DNA of 64,000 nt from a virus: the IMG/VR virus record IMGVR_UViG_3300029267_002747, positions 1 to 64,000 of that record; one strand, written 5' to 3'. Position numbers and translations under genes: made by a program. The notes below the pieces were generated by a model, which saw nothing but the letters and a program-made list of their open reading frames with translations, ran no database searches and was not told the origin of the DNA. Below, piece after piece: positions 42,698-52,243 of this stretch (position 1 is its first letter; every line of letters begins with the position of its first letter).

Positions 42698-44239
42698 CTA
42701 CATGCGATCCATTCTGTCCTCAAAGCCGCCGATACCTGTTCCGTATGGATTAACTCCGCCAGGAACCGCACCTTCACGCGTTATTTGAGAAGAACCAAAA
42801 AATTGAGGACTCTCAGGACGTAACCCAACATCTGCGATATCCCCCAAAAATTGAGACCCCATACTTAGCAGGCCTGCCCCAGCAAGTAATTTAGGAATTT
42901 TAAGCTCATGCCAAACAGTATTGGGTATATGTTTAATGCCTTTAATAGCTCCACTTACAGTCTTGTCTTTCATGTCTTTAATATCCGCCGAAGATGTAGA
43001 CTGAATTCTATCTCCGACGGTTTTCAATTTTTTTCCCAGGTTCTGGCCAGCGCCTTGCAGCCATTCCTTTCCACCTGAAAGTATATCTTTGAATCCCCCA
43101 CCTTCGGCAATTTTCTCTAGAACATCCCCCGTTTCGTCCTCCCCTAGAATAGCTGAGAGACCCATACCAAGCATCATAGCAAACTTGGAAAGTTCGGCCT
43201 CTCTATCTGAGGCGGTCTTCGCAGGCTCTTTAGAGTTCATGCACCCCAGAACATTGTCCGATTCTCTACGGATTGTTCTAAGGTTATTCAGCTCATACTG
43301 GCTGACATTCTCGGTGTTGTTCAGCTTATAAATGGCACGGGCTATGCCAAAATTCGCTCCTCGATATGATTTCGCTCCTCCAAGAATCTCTTTTCTATCG
43401 TAATCGGTATTTTTCATATCGTCGATCACAATAACCAAACCATGCTGTTGGTTGGCTTTGGTCGGATTCTTTAAGTCAGAATAATCTGATTTATCGAGCT
43501 TCTTCTCCCCGGTATTTTTGTCGTCATCATAGTGATGGTAAGTCTTCTCTAACTCCTCAGGCGTCAACGCTATCTTCTGGAGCCTGGTCTGAGCCTCCAC
43601 AGGAGAAGTACCCATAATAGGCGCTAGGAGCTCAGCACTCTTCGAGAGTACAACAAAAAGATTCTTTCGAGTTTCATCATCCTGCATAGACGCTAACTTA
43701 ATAAGTTCATCCATATCAGGATCATTAGCGAGCACAGCTTGCTTCACATACCCGAAGATCTTCTGCAGATTTCCATGCTGATGTGCTTCCAAAGCGGCGA
43801 CCTTACCGTCTGTCCCCCGCAGAAACATATTCACATGGTGCTGAATCATTTCCAGATGCTGAATAGCTTCTTTCTTCATCTGCTGACGACGGGCATGGCC
43901 TACCGGAAGGATTTCCTTTGAAGCTTCTTTAAGAAACCCGGGACCTCCAGCCAGCGAAGCAATCTTAACAGAAGACCCCTCAGCAGAGCTATCCAACTTA
44001 GATAATATCTTATCTATATTAGCCAGCTTGAAAACAAATCTCTGGTCTTCAGCTGTCTTCCGAAGTTCGGCGTTGGCTAGATTATTGGTGGCTTCAATTA
44101 GCCGCTGAATCTGGAATTGATTCAGTTCCTTATCCGATGCAATCTTAGCTATGGTTTCGTCTAAGGATGCTTTCTTAGACAAAAGCCCTTCCACAGCTTT
44201 AGCAGCATGCATCTGGATCAATTCTGGCGTTATCTGCAT
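42698..44239 (-). CDS. Putative internal virion protein, 513 aa
   Basis: Mostly helical protein with about ten K-h-A motifs (AKIASDK, RKTAEDQ, VKIASLAGG, IKLASMQD, QKIALTP, AKTASDRE, EKIAEGG), the densest of any gene here. The C-terminal 90 residues contain a Gly/Leu-rich hydrophobic segment (LLAGAGLLSMGSQFLG). It may be an internal or ejected protein. No known domain. Confidence 0.55.
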   Translation of the reverse strand: MQITPELIQMHAAKAVEGLLSKKASLDETIAKIASDKELNQFQIQRLIEATNNLANAELRKTAEDQRFVFKLANIDKILSKLDSSAEGSSVKIASLAGGPGFLKEASKEILPVGHARRQQMKKEAIQHLEMIQHHVNMFLRGTDGKVAALEAHQHGNLQKIFGYVKQAVLANDPDMDELIKLASMQDDETRKNLFVVLSKSAELLAPIMGTSPVEAQTRLQKIALTPEELEKTYHHYDDDKNTGEKKLDKSDYSDLKNPTKANQQHGLVIVIDDMKNTDYDRKEILGGAKSYRGANFGIARAIYKLNNTENVSQYELNNLRTIRRESDNVLGCMNSKEPAKTASDREAELSKFAMMLGMGLSAILGEDETGDVLEKIAEGGGFKDILSGGKEWLQGAGQNLGKKLKTVGDRIQSTSSADIKDMKDKTVSGAIKGIKHIPNTVWHELKIPKLLAGAGLLSMGSQFLGDIADVGLRPESPQFFGSSQITREGAVPGGVNPYGTGIGGFEDRMDRM

Positions 44240-44260
44240 AGTTTCCCTTTATGCGTTACT

Positions 44261-45532
44261 TTAGAACTGAGAATTATTCTTCACTAATTCTTCTTCGATG
44301 ACCTCACGAGCGTCCGGTTTCCCGGGGAATAAATTTGTCAAAGCGAGCAACCCTAGAGCACCGGCTCCAGCTAAACCTGTACCTAACCCACCTCGTACTC
44401 TACTGGATCGAGACCCTAATGCTTGTCCCATAGCTTCACCAGGGAATAGTGCGTTAGTTGGCCTAGGTGGAGCATTTTGCGCATAAGCTCTGTTTGCAGC
44501 TCTTATCTGATCCATCATTGCCTCATGACGAGCAGCGGAAGGTCTGGCCTGCATTTTAATCATATCTAAAAGCGGTACTTCCTTAGCCAAGTCTTTGAAG
44601 TACTTGTAATATTCCGATGGATCAGCTCCAGTAGCCGCTACTTTTTCTCTGGCTCTTTGCTGGACGCCGCACCAAATTCCCGCAGTCTTCACATACGGTT
44701 CGCCATTAGGTAAACATGTGAAATACGAATGTGTATTTAAACTTGATGTCTTGTTGTAACCCAACATAGGAAATCCCTTAGGCTTTTTAGGAGGTGTTAC
44801 GGAAGCGTCTATATTGACTGTTTTACCTGCTCCCGCACGACTTGTACCAAATTGATCTCTAAAATCCTGACCTTTTACTGGAGGCTCAACATCCGGATTT
44901 GGTGTGGCTACATCCTCCACCCAATCTCCGAAATCCCTCGTTTTTTTGCCCACAAAATCTTTCATTCTTGAAAATATACCTGGGCCACCTTTTGTTGAGG
45001 CGTCCCCCGTAGGAGCTGTTGGAGCACCTGTCTGTGGGGCACCTGTCTGTGGGGCACTACCAGGCGCTGGTGCGGGGGCTTGTTGTAAGTTTAATCCAGG
45101 GAAAGATTCCGCTAGCCATTTACCGAAACCCCCGGCAAGACTCCCCTCTCTGGGGCCACCCTTGGGTCTTAACGCTCTGTATAAACCGTAGCCACCCAAA
45201 CCTAATCCTGCTGCAGCTAACGGATTTTTCAGAGCCCCCGATATGACCGATGGAGCTAAAGACCAAAGAGCCATCATCATTAAATTATCTTTAAGCCCTG
45301 AGCTAAAGCTTCCGCCACCACCTTCTTGTTGAATTGGTTTATTCTCCGGGCCGGGACCTGGGTGTACATTTGTTGGAATTTCTTCCCCTAGACTGCCACT
45401 CAGATTATCTCCGCCGGTAGTTGATGTCTGGCCGCGCATTTTCTGCGCACCTTCTGGTGATGTGTACATCCTGTAATGCATCTCAGGATTATTTGGATCC
45501 TGAGCCAATTTGTCAGCCAATTTACACAGCAT
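44261..45532 (-). CDS. Putative virion protein with Pro/Gly/Ala-rich and hydrophobic segments, 423 aa
   Basis: Contains two hydrophobic stretches (around residues 85-113 and a C-terminal GAGALGLLALTNLF), a low-complexity Ala/Pro/Gly/Thr region with a repeated GAPQT phrase (residues 155-180), and K-h-A motifs. An AAGGAAA site and a candidate late promoter precede the start. An ejected or membrane-interacting virion protein is plausible; no family recognised. Confidence 0.55.
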   Translation of the reverse strand: MLCKLADKLAQDPNNPEMHYRMYTSPEGAQKMRGQTSTTGGDNLSGSLGEEIPTNVHPGPGPENKPIQQEGGGGSFSSGLKDNLMMMALWSLAPSVISGALKNPLAAAGLGLGGYGLYRALRPKGGPREGSLAGGFGKWLAESFPGLNLQQAPAPAPGSAPQTGAPQTGAPTAPTGDASTKGGPGIFSRMKDFVGKKTRDFGDWVEDVATPNPDVEPPVKGQDFRDQFGTSRAGAGKTVNIDASVTPPKKPKGFPMLGYNKTSSLNTHSYFTCLPNGEPYVKTAGIWCGVQQRAREKVAATGADPSEYYKYFKDLAKEVPLLDMIKMQARPSAARHEAMMDQIRAANRAYAQNAPPRPTNALFPGEAMGQALGSRSSRVRGGLGTGLAGAGALGLLALTNLFPGKPDAREVIEEELVKNNSQF

Positions 45533-45565
45533 ATGCTTTCCTTAAAGAAGGATCTAATATCCGTG

Positions 45566-45576
45566 AACGGTATACA
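45566..45576 (-). promoter_or_regulatory. Candidate late promoter motif (TGTATACCGTT)
   Basis: A perfect copy of the motif on the minus strand, 34 bp before the start at 45532. It lies in the short divergent region between minus-strand head genes and the plus-strand membrane-protein cassette. Confidence 0.6.
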
Positions 45577-45666
45577 GTGAATCTTCAAAAACAAAACACT
45601 GAAGATATGTGGCATAATACTATGAAGTGAAATTTCATTTTTTTGTTTAATTTACGGGAGGTTCTT

Positions 45667-45801
45667 GTGAAAAATTCCAAGAAAAAGGGCCCTTCAATAA
45701 TGTCCATATTGAAGTTGGTTGTATACGAACTCGCCATCTTAGGGTTGATGTTCGCAGCCATTTTTAAATGGGTCGCCCCCGCTTTAATGGGAGGTGCCTG
45801 A
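45667..45801 (+). CDS. Tiny single-span membrane protein, 44 aa
   Basis: GTG start behind GGGAGG. The sequence begins MKNSKKKGPS and has one strong membrane segment (residues 14-34, VVYELAILGLMFAAIF inside it) with a positively charged N-terminus. The stop overlaps the next ATG (TGATG). Size and topology resemble small holin-like or membrane-toxin proteins, but function is not shown. Confidence 0.6.
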   Translation: MKNSKKKGPSIMSILKLVVYELAILGLMFAAIFKWVAPALMGGA

Positions 45802-46148
45802 TGTTAATGACGATAATCTGCGGGGCCGCTGGCCTGGGGTTTGTTGTTCAGATATTCCGGAAAGATCCAAAAAAGAAAACCAAGCCCGAGAAGAAGAAAA
45901 AGAGGGACAAACCCAAGCCTGAGTCTCGGATTGACAAAGTACATCGCTGTCGACAAATATTCTTCGAGAACATGGAGAGAGGTATGCCCTGGTCAGAAGC
46001 CAACGAGCTTCTGATCGAAGAACTGGGAGCAGACGATGACCTCTTCCCCTACACAGGGGAAGAAAAGAGGAGAATGCAAACAATTCTCGTCACTCGAGGC
46101 AAAGAGTATGGTATAGACCTCACGGACGAACTCAAAGAGTACCTATGA
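45801..46148 (+). CDS. Membrane-anchored basic protein, 115 aa
   Basis: N-terminal membrane helix (MLMTIICGAAGLGFVVQIF) followed by a Lys/Pro-rich linker (KKKTKPEKKKKRDKPKP) and a small helical domain. The start is coupled to the previous gene. A longer frame from 45768 is possible but would overlap it. The role may be lysis, exclusion or virion assembly at the membrane. Confidence 0.6.
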   Translation: MLMTIICGAAGLGFVVQIFRKDPKKKTKPEKKKKRDKPKPESRIDKVHRCRQIFFENMERGMPWSEANELLIEELGADDDLFPYTGEEKRRMQTILVTRGKEYGIDLTDELKEYL

Positions 46149-46166
46149 ACAAAGTGAAGGAGCAAA

Positions 46167-46370
46167 ATGTTACCTATCATAGCCGTGGGCGCATCATGTT
46201 TGGCACTAGGTGGATCCGTCTATATCGGGTTCAAATTACTCAAAACCAAAAAAGATGTGCAACAAGAACTGCAGAGGCTGGACAAGATCGTAGAAAATAT
46301 CGAAGTGGATCTAGCAAAAACACTTAAGGATTTTCGCAAGGCCGTGCAGAACTTCCGACGTAATTTATGA
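46167..46370 (+). CDS. Small membrane protein with coiled coil, 67 aa
   Basis: AAGGAG site, then a membrane helix (residues 3-23, GASCLALGGSVYIGF) followed by a charged coiled coil (QELQRLDKIVENIEVDLAKTL). This layout is shared by inner-membrane spanins and phage membrane-exclusion proteins. It is the last gene of the plus-strand cassette and is followed by a terminator. Confidence 0.6.
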   Translation: MLPIIAVGASCLALGGSVYIGFKLLKTKKDVQQELQRLDKIVENIEVDLAKTLKDFRKAVQNFRRNL

Positions 46371-46375
46371 TGAAT

Positions 46376-46402
46376 AAAGAAGGGGTAACACCCTTCTTTT
46401 TT
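46376..46402. terminator. Bidirectional intrinsic terminator between convergent genes
   Basis: AAAGAAGGG pairs with CCCTTCTTT (9 bp, 6-base loop) and is followed by T residues on the plus strand; the A-rich left arm gives T residues on the minus strand. It separates the plus-strand membrane cassette from the terminase operon. Confidence 0.78.
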
Positions 46403-48104
46403 AGTTCGGAATCCAACCCATATCCTCTTCAGGTTCTACGTGGAATTTATTCAGCACTCCGTGATAAACATCGCTAGCTAATTTACAATACACAGTAGCT
46501 TGGAAACAATCGTCTGGTTTTCCGACCGGATGGTCAAAGCGCATGGTGCTGTTGTCCGCATTGTATTCGACATAAATACAAGTAAAGTCATCAACAAAAT
46601 CCTGCATTTCCGCCCACTTTGGAAAGGAAATTCGGTTCCTCTTAATATCATCGATAAGCCGCATATGCATAGCTGACCTATCTGCAACAAAACGTTGAGA
46701 TCTATCATTCCATACGATCATATTCTGCTGGACTCGAGAATATTGAACTTCGAAAAGTTTATCTGTTCCCCACCCGAACTCATTTACTAAACGAGCATTT
46801 TGGGGTGCGCCAAAGCCCCAGTCACACATAACCCCCTGGACCTGGAATTGTCGCATAATCCTATCTAAAACTTGGGGCTGATTGTACATGTCTGCGTCCG
46901 CCCCCAACAGTCGAGCCATAAAAACTATTCGGAATTTACCTTTATAGAAACCCCCGATTACTATGGTCGTGAAAGACCTTACTTTCTCCCCTTTAGACGT
47001 GACAGCATATTGTGACCCAGTGCCCCAATCTATTCCGGCCACCAAAGGAAAAGGTAAAGACTCCCCGGGTTTAGCCATAACTCTGCGCTCTTCACACGCC
47101 GCACGCAAATCACCTTCGCTAAGGGCTAAATCTCCCTCGGCATAAGGTAATCCCATTACCTCGTTACAGAACGCCGAAACCGTAGTTCTGGGGCTATTCA
47201 ATTCCCTCCAGATCGCTTTTGGATCCACGTTCGGGTTGAGAATAGTTGGAAGCCTAAACCCGTTGAATTCTCCTATTTTACTAGGCTTTCTAGCAACCCA
47301 TCGTCCGTCTCTTATTACATCGATGCCCCGACCGCATTTTTGGCATATGTATTTGTCTGGAGAGAGTACAGATAGATCTAGAAAATTCCAATGGTTGCAT
47401 CCCTGGCATTTAACCATCCATTCGTATCCGCAGCTATCTTCGTAGTACTCAGCTAGATGATTCGAGTAAGTCTTTGGTGTGCCTGTGTAAAAGAATCGAC
47501 TGTCCGTATAGTTACGCGCCGAGTTTTTTAGAATACTGATAGAGTCAGAGATTAGATCCTGGAACTCATCGAATGCAATCCAACCTGCTGTGATACCACG
47601 AGCTGGGTCAGCTGAATGGAATGCCGATCTGAAATATGTCAGGCTGGCGTTCTTAAAAGCTCTAACGCCCATCTGCCAGGCATTATGATCGTCAATCATC
47701 GGAGAAATTGTCGGGCTGAGCGCACACATATTCGCGAATACATCACGACTGAAAACCTTGATTTGATCGCCACGAGGGGCGATGTACAGACATCTATACC
47801 CCGGAGAGGATACGTTTCTTGTTATCAGATTCACAGCTAGCTTGGTAGATTTTCCTGTCTGGCGACCTGTCATGTAGACTACTTCTGGAGCATCAAAATC
47901 CAGCATCACTGTATCGTATGGCCTATTGATGAAGTCTAAAGGTTTTGGACCATCACCAAGAGATACCCTGAAATGCTTTGTCGCTATCGTAGAAAAAGAT
48001 TCTTTTTTGACCTCATTTTGCAAAGATGTAGTAATGTTATGCGGTGCAGAAACTGTCCAATTGCTTGGGGGCACTCTGTGTGTATCGCTTATGAGTAATG
48101 TCAT
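46401..48104 (-). CDS. terL: Terminase large subunit
   Basis: ATPase domain with Walker A TGRQTGKST (79-87), Walker B WIAFDEFQ (D179, E180) and a coupling motif FYTGTPKT. Nuclease domain begins VAGIDWGTG (catalytic D359). A zinc ribbon (C233, C236, C254, C257) is inserted between the domains, not usual for TerL. It packages DNA into proheads by ATP-driven translocation and cuts it. It starts inside the stop of the upstream gene (ATGA), the likely small subunit. Confidence 0.92.
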   Translation of the reverse strand: MTLLISDTHRVPPSNWTVSAPHNITTSLQNEVKKESFSTIATKHFRVSLGDGPKPLDFINRPYDTVMLDFDAPEVVYMTGRQTGKSTKLAVNLITRNVSSPGYRCLYIAPRGDQIKVFSRDVFANMCALSPTISPMIDDHNAWQMGVRAFKNASLTYFRSAFHSADPARGITAGWIAFDEFQDLISDSISILKNSARNYTDSRFFYTGTPKTYSNHLAEYYEDSCGYEWMVKCQGCNHWNFLDLSVLSPDKYICQKCGRGIDVIRDGRWVARKPSKIGEFNGFRLPTILNPNVDPKAIWRELNSPRTTVSAFCNEVMGLPYAEGDLALSEGDLRAACEERRVMAKPGESLPFPLVAGIDWGTGSQYAVTSKGEKVRSFTTIVIGGFYKGKFRIVFMARLLGADADMYNQPQVLDRIMRQFQVQGVMCDWGFGAPQNARLVNEFGWGTDKLFEVQYSRVQQNMIVWNDRSQRFVADRSAMHMRLIDDIKRNRISFPKWAEMQDFVDDFTCIYVEYNADNSTMRFDHPVGKPDDCFQATVYCKLASDVYHGVLNKFHVEPEEDMGWIPN

Positions 48105-49168
48105 CCTGCTTTGCTTTCCTGGTCTTTTCGCTCATTTTTAGCTTCTGTCAAGGCCGGAACAGCTACGGGACCTTCACCTTCAGCATTGTTCATAACTGGG
48201 TATTTTTCGCCGACGAACAAGGCTTCAGCAGAATCTGATTCCTCGATGCCAAGATCTCTGATGCGATCCATGTACCTGTGGAACAGAACCATAGATGCTC
48301 GCTGTGACTTCATAGATTCCACATCATCTCCTTGCTGGTTGAATATCGCGTTACTGAGAGATTGCAGTATGTGTTTAGTCATCACCACACCCATACCTGC
48401 TATATCGATGCTGTGGGTAGCACAGAATTTATCAATAGGCATAATTTCCGCATCATCCTTTATCTTGGCTTCCTTAGCGTACAAGCTATTGAGGTACCGA
48501 TCGGTATCTTCCCTACACATGAAGCTACGATTATGAAAAAGAATGACAAAATACTCTAAGTCCCTAACGGATGTTTTTATCCCGTAAGATTTTTCAAAAA
48601 GCTCACAGATTTGCTCCGGTGTTGCAGTGGTGGAAAGAAGCGCTTCTAATTTAATCCTGTGCTGCCTTCTATGCAATAAATACGTAGGTAGCTCCGGGTC
48701 CTGGAACACAGAACTCAAAGATAGAAGATCTAAAAGGGCTCCCCAAACCGCACTTTTTGGCTCAACCTTCTTATGAATAGCTGTTTGGAATGTCTTAGGT
48801 AAAGCCTTGAAAAACTCATTCCATATCTGAGCTGCTTCGGATCTAGTGAGGAGTTTTTTACTGTTTTTACTGACCAAAAAACCCTGGGTCTCTAGGGTCT
48901 CGTAGACTCTGTCCTCATCCCAACCAATAAGTCTTAAGTAAATCAGATACGTACAAAACGGAGGGATAAAAGTGATTTTCCCTTTTTCTCTGATATTGGA
49001 TGGAAGGTACTTTGCAGCTTTGAAGTACTTTTCGTATTTGGCTACAGAATACAGTCGGCGTCCGAATTGAACTTTGGATTTAATACCAGCACAGCAGGTC
49101 TCGAGTACGCGAGAACATGTTCTGGGACTAAGCCCATATTTCTCTTCCAATTCCAACTGTGATAACAC
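48101..49168 (-). CDS. Putative terminase small subunit (HTH at N-terminus)
   Basis: It lies directly before terL with a 4-bp overlap. The N-terminus (LSQLELEEKYGLSPRTCSRVLETC) looks like a helix-turn-helix DNA-binding domain, consistent with recognition of packaging sites. The 355-residue length exceeds most small terminases, so another regulatory role is possible. Assignment is by context. Confidence 0.5.
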   Translation of the reverse strand: MLSQLELEEKYGLSPRTCSRVLETCCAGIKSKVQFGRRLYSVAKYEKYFKAAKYLPSNIREKGKITFIPPFCTYLIYLRLIGWDEDRVYETLETQGFLVSKNSKKLLTRSEAAQIWNEFFKALPKTFQTAIHKKVEPKSAVWGALLDLLSLSSVFQDPELPTYLLHRRQHRIKLEALLSTTATPEQICELFEKSYGIKTSVRDLEYFVILFHNRSFMCREDTDRYLNSLYAKEAKIKDDAEIMPIDKFCATHSIDIAGMGVVMTKHILQSLSNAIFNQQGDDVESMKSQRASMVLFHRYMDRIRDLGIEESDSAEALFVGEKYPVMNNAEGEGPVAVPALTEAKNERKDQESKAG

Positions 49169-49170
49169 AA

Positions 49171-50964
49171 CTAACCTTCACCAGCAGTCAGCATATGCCT
49201 TAGCTGTTCCAAACTATTCACGATCCCGTCTAGGGCAAAAGCTGCCGAACGAAGTGGGCCTTGAGGTACTTCCAGCCCCAATCTTGAGGCCAAAAGCATT
49301 TCCAAAGCACACCGACGAGCCTTCTTAAAATGTTCAATCTTGTCAAGGAACTTGAACATCGTCTCTTCTGTTAAGAAATTAGACCCAAGTATGGCGTCGA
49401 CAGTGTCAGCTTTAGTGTCGTTTGTTAACTCAGCGGCAATCTTTCCGACCCAACCTGGAGCTTTCTTAAAGATAGAGAATGGTTCAAGATCAACTGAATT
49501 TATGCACATAATCGCTTCCCACTCAGATGTTGGAGCGATATTAGCTTTCTTGATATACTTCTGAGGGATTTTGATTCCACCCGCAGCTGCGGTTTTATTG
49601 AATACTGATGGAGCCTTGATTCGGACAAAACCTTTCCTGGCAGCAAACTTCAGAAGATCCTGGACGGATTCCTTCTCAAAATGCTCGCACAAGGCCCGCT
49701 TCGTGTAGATGTAAGAACATGGCTCTGGTTTAAATCCATCACCATTCAGCGCGTACTGTCCGTTGGAGTATATGACAGAAACAGTAGCTACTTTGCTCAG
49801 TGGAGTAGAGAGCAACAGCTCTTTGTCTAGAGTCTTATGGAACACGGCATCGCCAGGAATATATAGATCGTCCATGTAACTGGCGGTCTTAATGCCATCT
49901 GTGGGCCGGATGGTTGCTGTCATTTGTCCATCCAGTTGAGCTACCAGATACCCATCCTCCAACACTTGAGCGATTTTGATTGGATGAGTAACGCCACCGT
50001 TCCAACAGAAACACCCGATGTCCCCTACCTCTGGATCACAAGTGTGGAATTCGTTCTTCTTTGTAGATTCGTCTAAACTCCCGATCTTTTCGATCTCTCC
50101 GACAACTTGCGGGACTTCGGCGTAACCTTCACCCTTTGAAGCAAGAAATACTGGCTTGCCAGAGACATGCCCTGTGAATGGATCGAGAAAACCTGCATAC
50201 GACCGGCCTGAGATATCTATTCCTGTAGCAGTCTTCACACACCAATTCTGGTCTGGGGTAAGTTCTTTGGTTTCTGATTCATATAGAGGTTGAACCCTGG
50301 GGAGAGCTGAAGCAGTTTTGGCACCATAAGAATAATGATACTTAGGATCAGTCGAAATTGAGTTTAATACTTTATCGAGGGCTGAATCGTCCCCAGGAAA
50401 ATATCTAGTTCCGCTCTCAGCTATAGTCATATCACAATCAACTCCGGCACTCTTTCCGGGATTTTCAGGCATCCCGATAGAGGCTTCGTGTCTGCGGATA
50501 CGCTCTGCTGCTGTTTCTTTGTCGTAGCAATTGTCTGCGGCGAAAGTGTACTTACCATCGAATGGGGGTACAGCGTTCGTATTAAAAATATCTGCCGTTT
50601 CACCAGACCCCGCAGGAATTGGTGTACCAAAACCTGTGTCCATCAGTGCGGAAGATACCGAAGTCCGAGTCATAGGGATCAAGTCTCCACCATGCATGAA
50701 CATATCCAAGGGCTGGAGTTCGCCTTGATCGATTACAAATGGAATATCCATTTTGTTGTCTACAAAGATATCTCCAGTAGCCGTAGCTTTATCGTCATCC
50801 CTGGCGTTGAAAATAATTTTAATGGTGTGATCGGTTAGATACGGATGAGTTTCGTGGAGATACTTAATGATCTCAACATCCCACTTCTTGGGGTCATGGC
50901 TCATCTGATACCCAGCAAGTTTCTGCAGGGGCTGATCGATTTTCACAAAAAGAGACTTGGTCAT
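49171..50964 (-). CDS. Putative virion protein, 597 aa
   Basis: Large protein with many K-h-A motifs (QKLAGYQ, AKTASALP, VKTATGID, IKTASYMDD, SKVATVS, NKTAAAGG, GKIAAELT), like the internal head proteins. Central parts look beta-rich (GCFCWNGGVTHPIKIAQ). A candidate late promoter precedes it. No known family, so an internal or structural role is inferred from motif and neighbours. Confidence 0.55.
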   Translation of the reverse strand: MTKSLFVKIDQPLQKLAGYQMSHDPKKWDVEIIKYLHETHPYLTDHTIKIIFNARDDDKATATGDIFVDNKMDIPFVIDQGELQPLDMFMHGGDLIPMTRTSVSSALMDTGFGTPIPAGSGETADIFNTNAVPPFDGKYTFAADNCYDKETAAERIRRHEASIGMPENPGKSAGVDCDMTIAESGTRYFPGDDSALDKVLNSISTDPKYHYSYGAKTASALPRVQPLYESETKELTPDQNWCVKTATGIDISGRSYAGFLDPFTGHVSGKPVFLASKGEGYAEVPQVVGEIEKIGSLDESTKKNEFHTCDPEVGDIGCFCWNGGVTHPIKIAQVLEDGYLVAQLDGQMTATIRPTDGIKTASYMDDLYIPGDAVFHKTLDKELLLSTPLSKVATVSVIYSNGQYALNGDGFKPEPCSYIYTKRALCEHFEKESVQDLLKFAARKGFVRIKAPSVFNKTAAAGGIKIPQKYIKKANIAPTSEWEAIMCINSVDLEPFSIFKKAPGWVGKIAAELTNDTKADTVDAILGSNFLTEETMFKFLDKIEHFKKARRCALEMLLASRLGLEVPQGPLRSAAFALDGIVNSLEQLRHMLTAGEG

Positions 50965-51002
50965 AATTTCACCTTGCTACAACAAAATGTTCGGACTCTC
51001 AT

Positions 51003-51013
51003 AACGGTATAAA
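51003..51013 (-). promoter_or_regulatory. Candidate late promoter motif (TTTATACCGTT)
   Basis: The minus-strand motif differs from the consensus only at the second base. It lies between the stop of the spike gene and the start at 50964 (39 bp). Confidence 0.5.
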
Positions 51014-52243
51014 TTATCCAGAAGAAACAGTTCCTGTGACCTGTAAATCACCTTTAATTGTCATACTACCTCTAGATCCATCCGGTCTAGTCATATCAAT
51101 CTCATAAAATCCTACAGGAACATTGATTTTAGCCCCGACACCACTGTATGTTGAGATAGAAATACCCGCCACGTTAGTGGTCAGCGCCCCTGTGTAATTC
51201 TGTGTCTCGAGCCCAGGTGCAGCTAAAACCTCTTTATTTGTCGATGCTTGTGTAATAATCGGGGCTCCGATATTTATCGAGACCTCTGATGTCACATTGA
51301 CAGCTGCTACAGACCCGATATTCACCGGCAGAGTTCCGTCAACAGAGATACCTGAGGGACCTATAGTCACAGTTCCACCTAAAGAATGTGACAAAGTAAC
51401 CCCGTCATCCGCAACTGTCACTGAAGCTTCAGCGCCTGTAACACCTTTGTTTAAGGTGATTCCAGTAAGCGGCGATATTTCTACAAGAGTTGCTCCTGTC
51501 TCTACCGTATACGTACCGGACTCAGCTGCAAAAGTTTGGCGAAGAACTTGACCTATACGTGCTAAAAAACCACCTTCTGTCCGGGATTCAATAACGGTTT
51601 CCGTGATAGGCTGTCCAGGATAAGGATTTTGCGTCAACCTAACTTCAGGTGTGGGCAATTTCGCAGAACTAAGACTACCCAGAGCTGAAGGCAACCCGGC
51701 CTCAAAACGAAAACCTGGTACACTTAAAACGTACCTTTTGCACAAGTCTTTAATCTCTCTGGATTTTTTATTAAAGAACCGAAGACATCCAGCAGCCGCC
51801 CTAATCAAGATAGACCCGCTACGCAACACATGCACGAAGCTACGTCTATTCCGTGTCCCCATAAATTGATCTTCGGCCTGAATAATTTTTTCAGAATTCG
51901 GGGGTCTATACCGTGGAACATCGATGTCTCTAGGATCTTCTAACAGAGCCGAGATTGCGGCATCTACAGCGTTAGTCGAAGGTTCTGAACCAGAAGAGTT
52001 AACCGTCGGTAACTCCCCCAGGATTACCCATCGAGAAGTGGATAGACTAACCAAAATAACCGAGGCATTTTTTGGATATGGGGAGATATTCCCTAATTTT
52101 ATGGCTCCAGCCTGAACTGAACGAGGGCCATTCAAAATATCAACAATGTAAACTTCTTTGCTGGAGTCGTAAAATCTAACAACCCCTTCAGCTCCAGTCA
52201 ACCCAGCAAAAGATCCGCTACTCGTGTTCCAATAAGAATTCAT
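51014..52243 (-). CDS. Baseplate spike/hub protein (gpV/gp5-like)
   Basis: An N-terminal OB-like fold (GVVRFYDSSKEVYIVDILNG, then SVILVSLSTSRWVILGEL) is followed by a repetitive beta-strand region (residues 250-390) with short periodic VTI/VSI strands and Gly turns, as in trimeric beta-helical needles that pierce the host envelope. The start shares one base with the stop of the RNA polymerase gene (TAATG). Confidence 0.65.
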   Translation of the reverse strand: MNSYWNTSSGSFAGLTGAEGVVRFYDSSKEVYIVDILNGPRSVQAGAIKLGNISPYPKNASVILVSLSTSRWVILGELPTVNSSGSEPSTNAVDAAISALLEDPRDIDVPRYRPPNSEKIIQAEDQFMGTRNRRSFVHVLRSGSILIRAAAGCLRFFNKKSREIKDLCKRYVLSVPGFRFEAGLPSALGSLSSAKLPTPEVRLTQNPYPGQPITETVIESRTEGGFLARIGQVLRQTFAAESGTYTVETGATLVEISPLTGITLNKGVTGAEASVTVADDGVTLSHSLGGTVTIGPSGISVDGTLPVNIGSVAAVNVTSEVSINIGAPIITQASTNKEVLAAPGLETQNYTGALTTNVAGISISTYSGVGAKINVPVGFYEIDMTRPDGSRGSMTIKGDLQVTGTVSSG

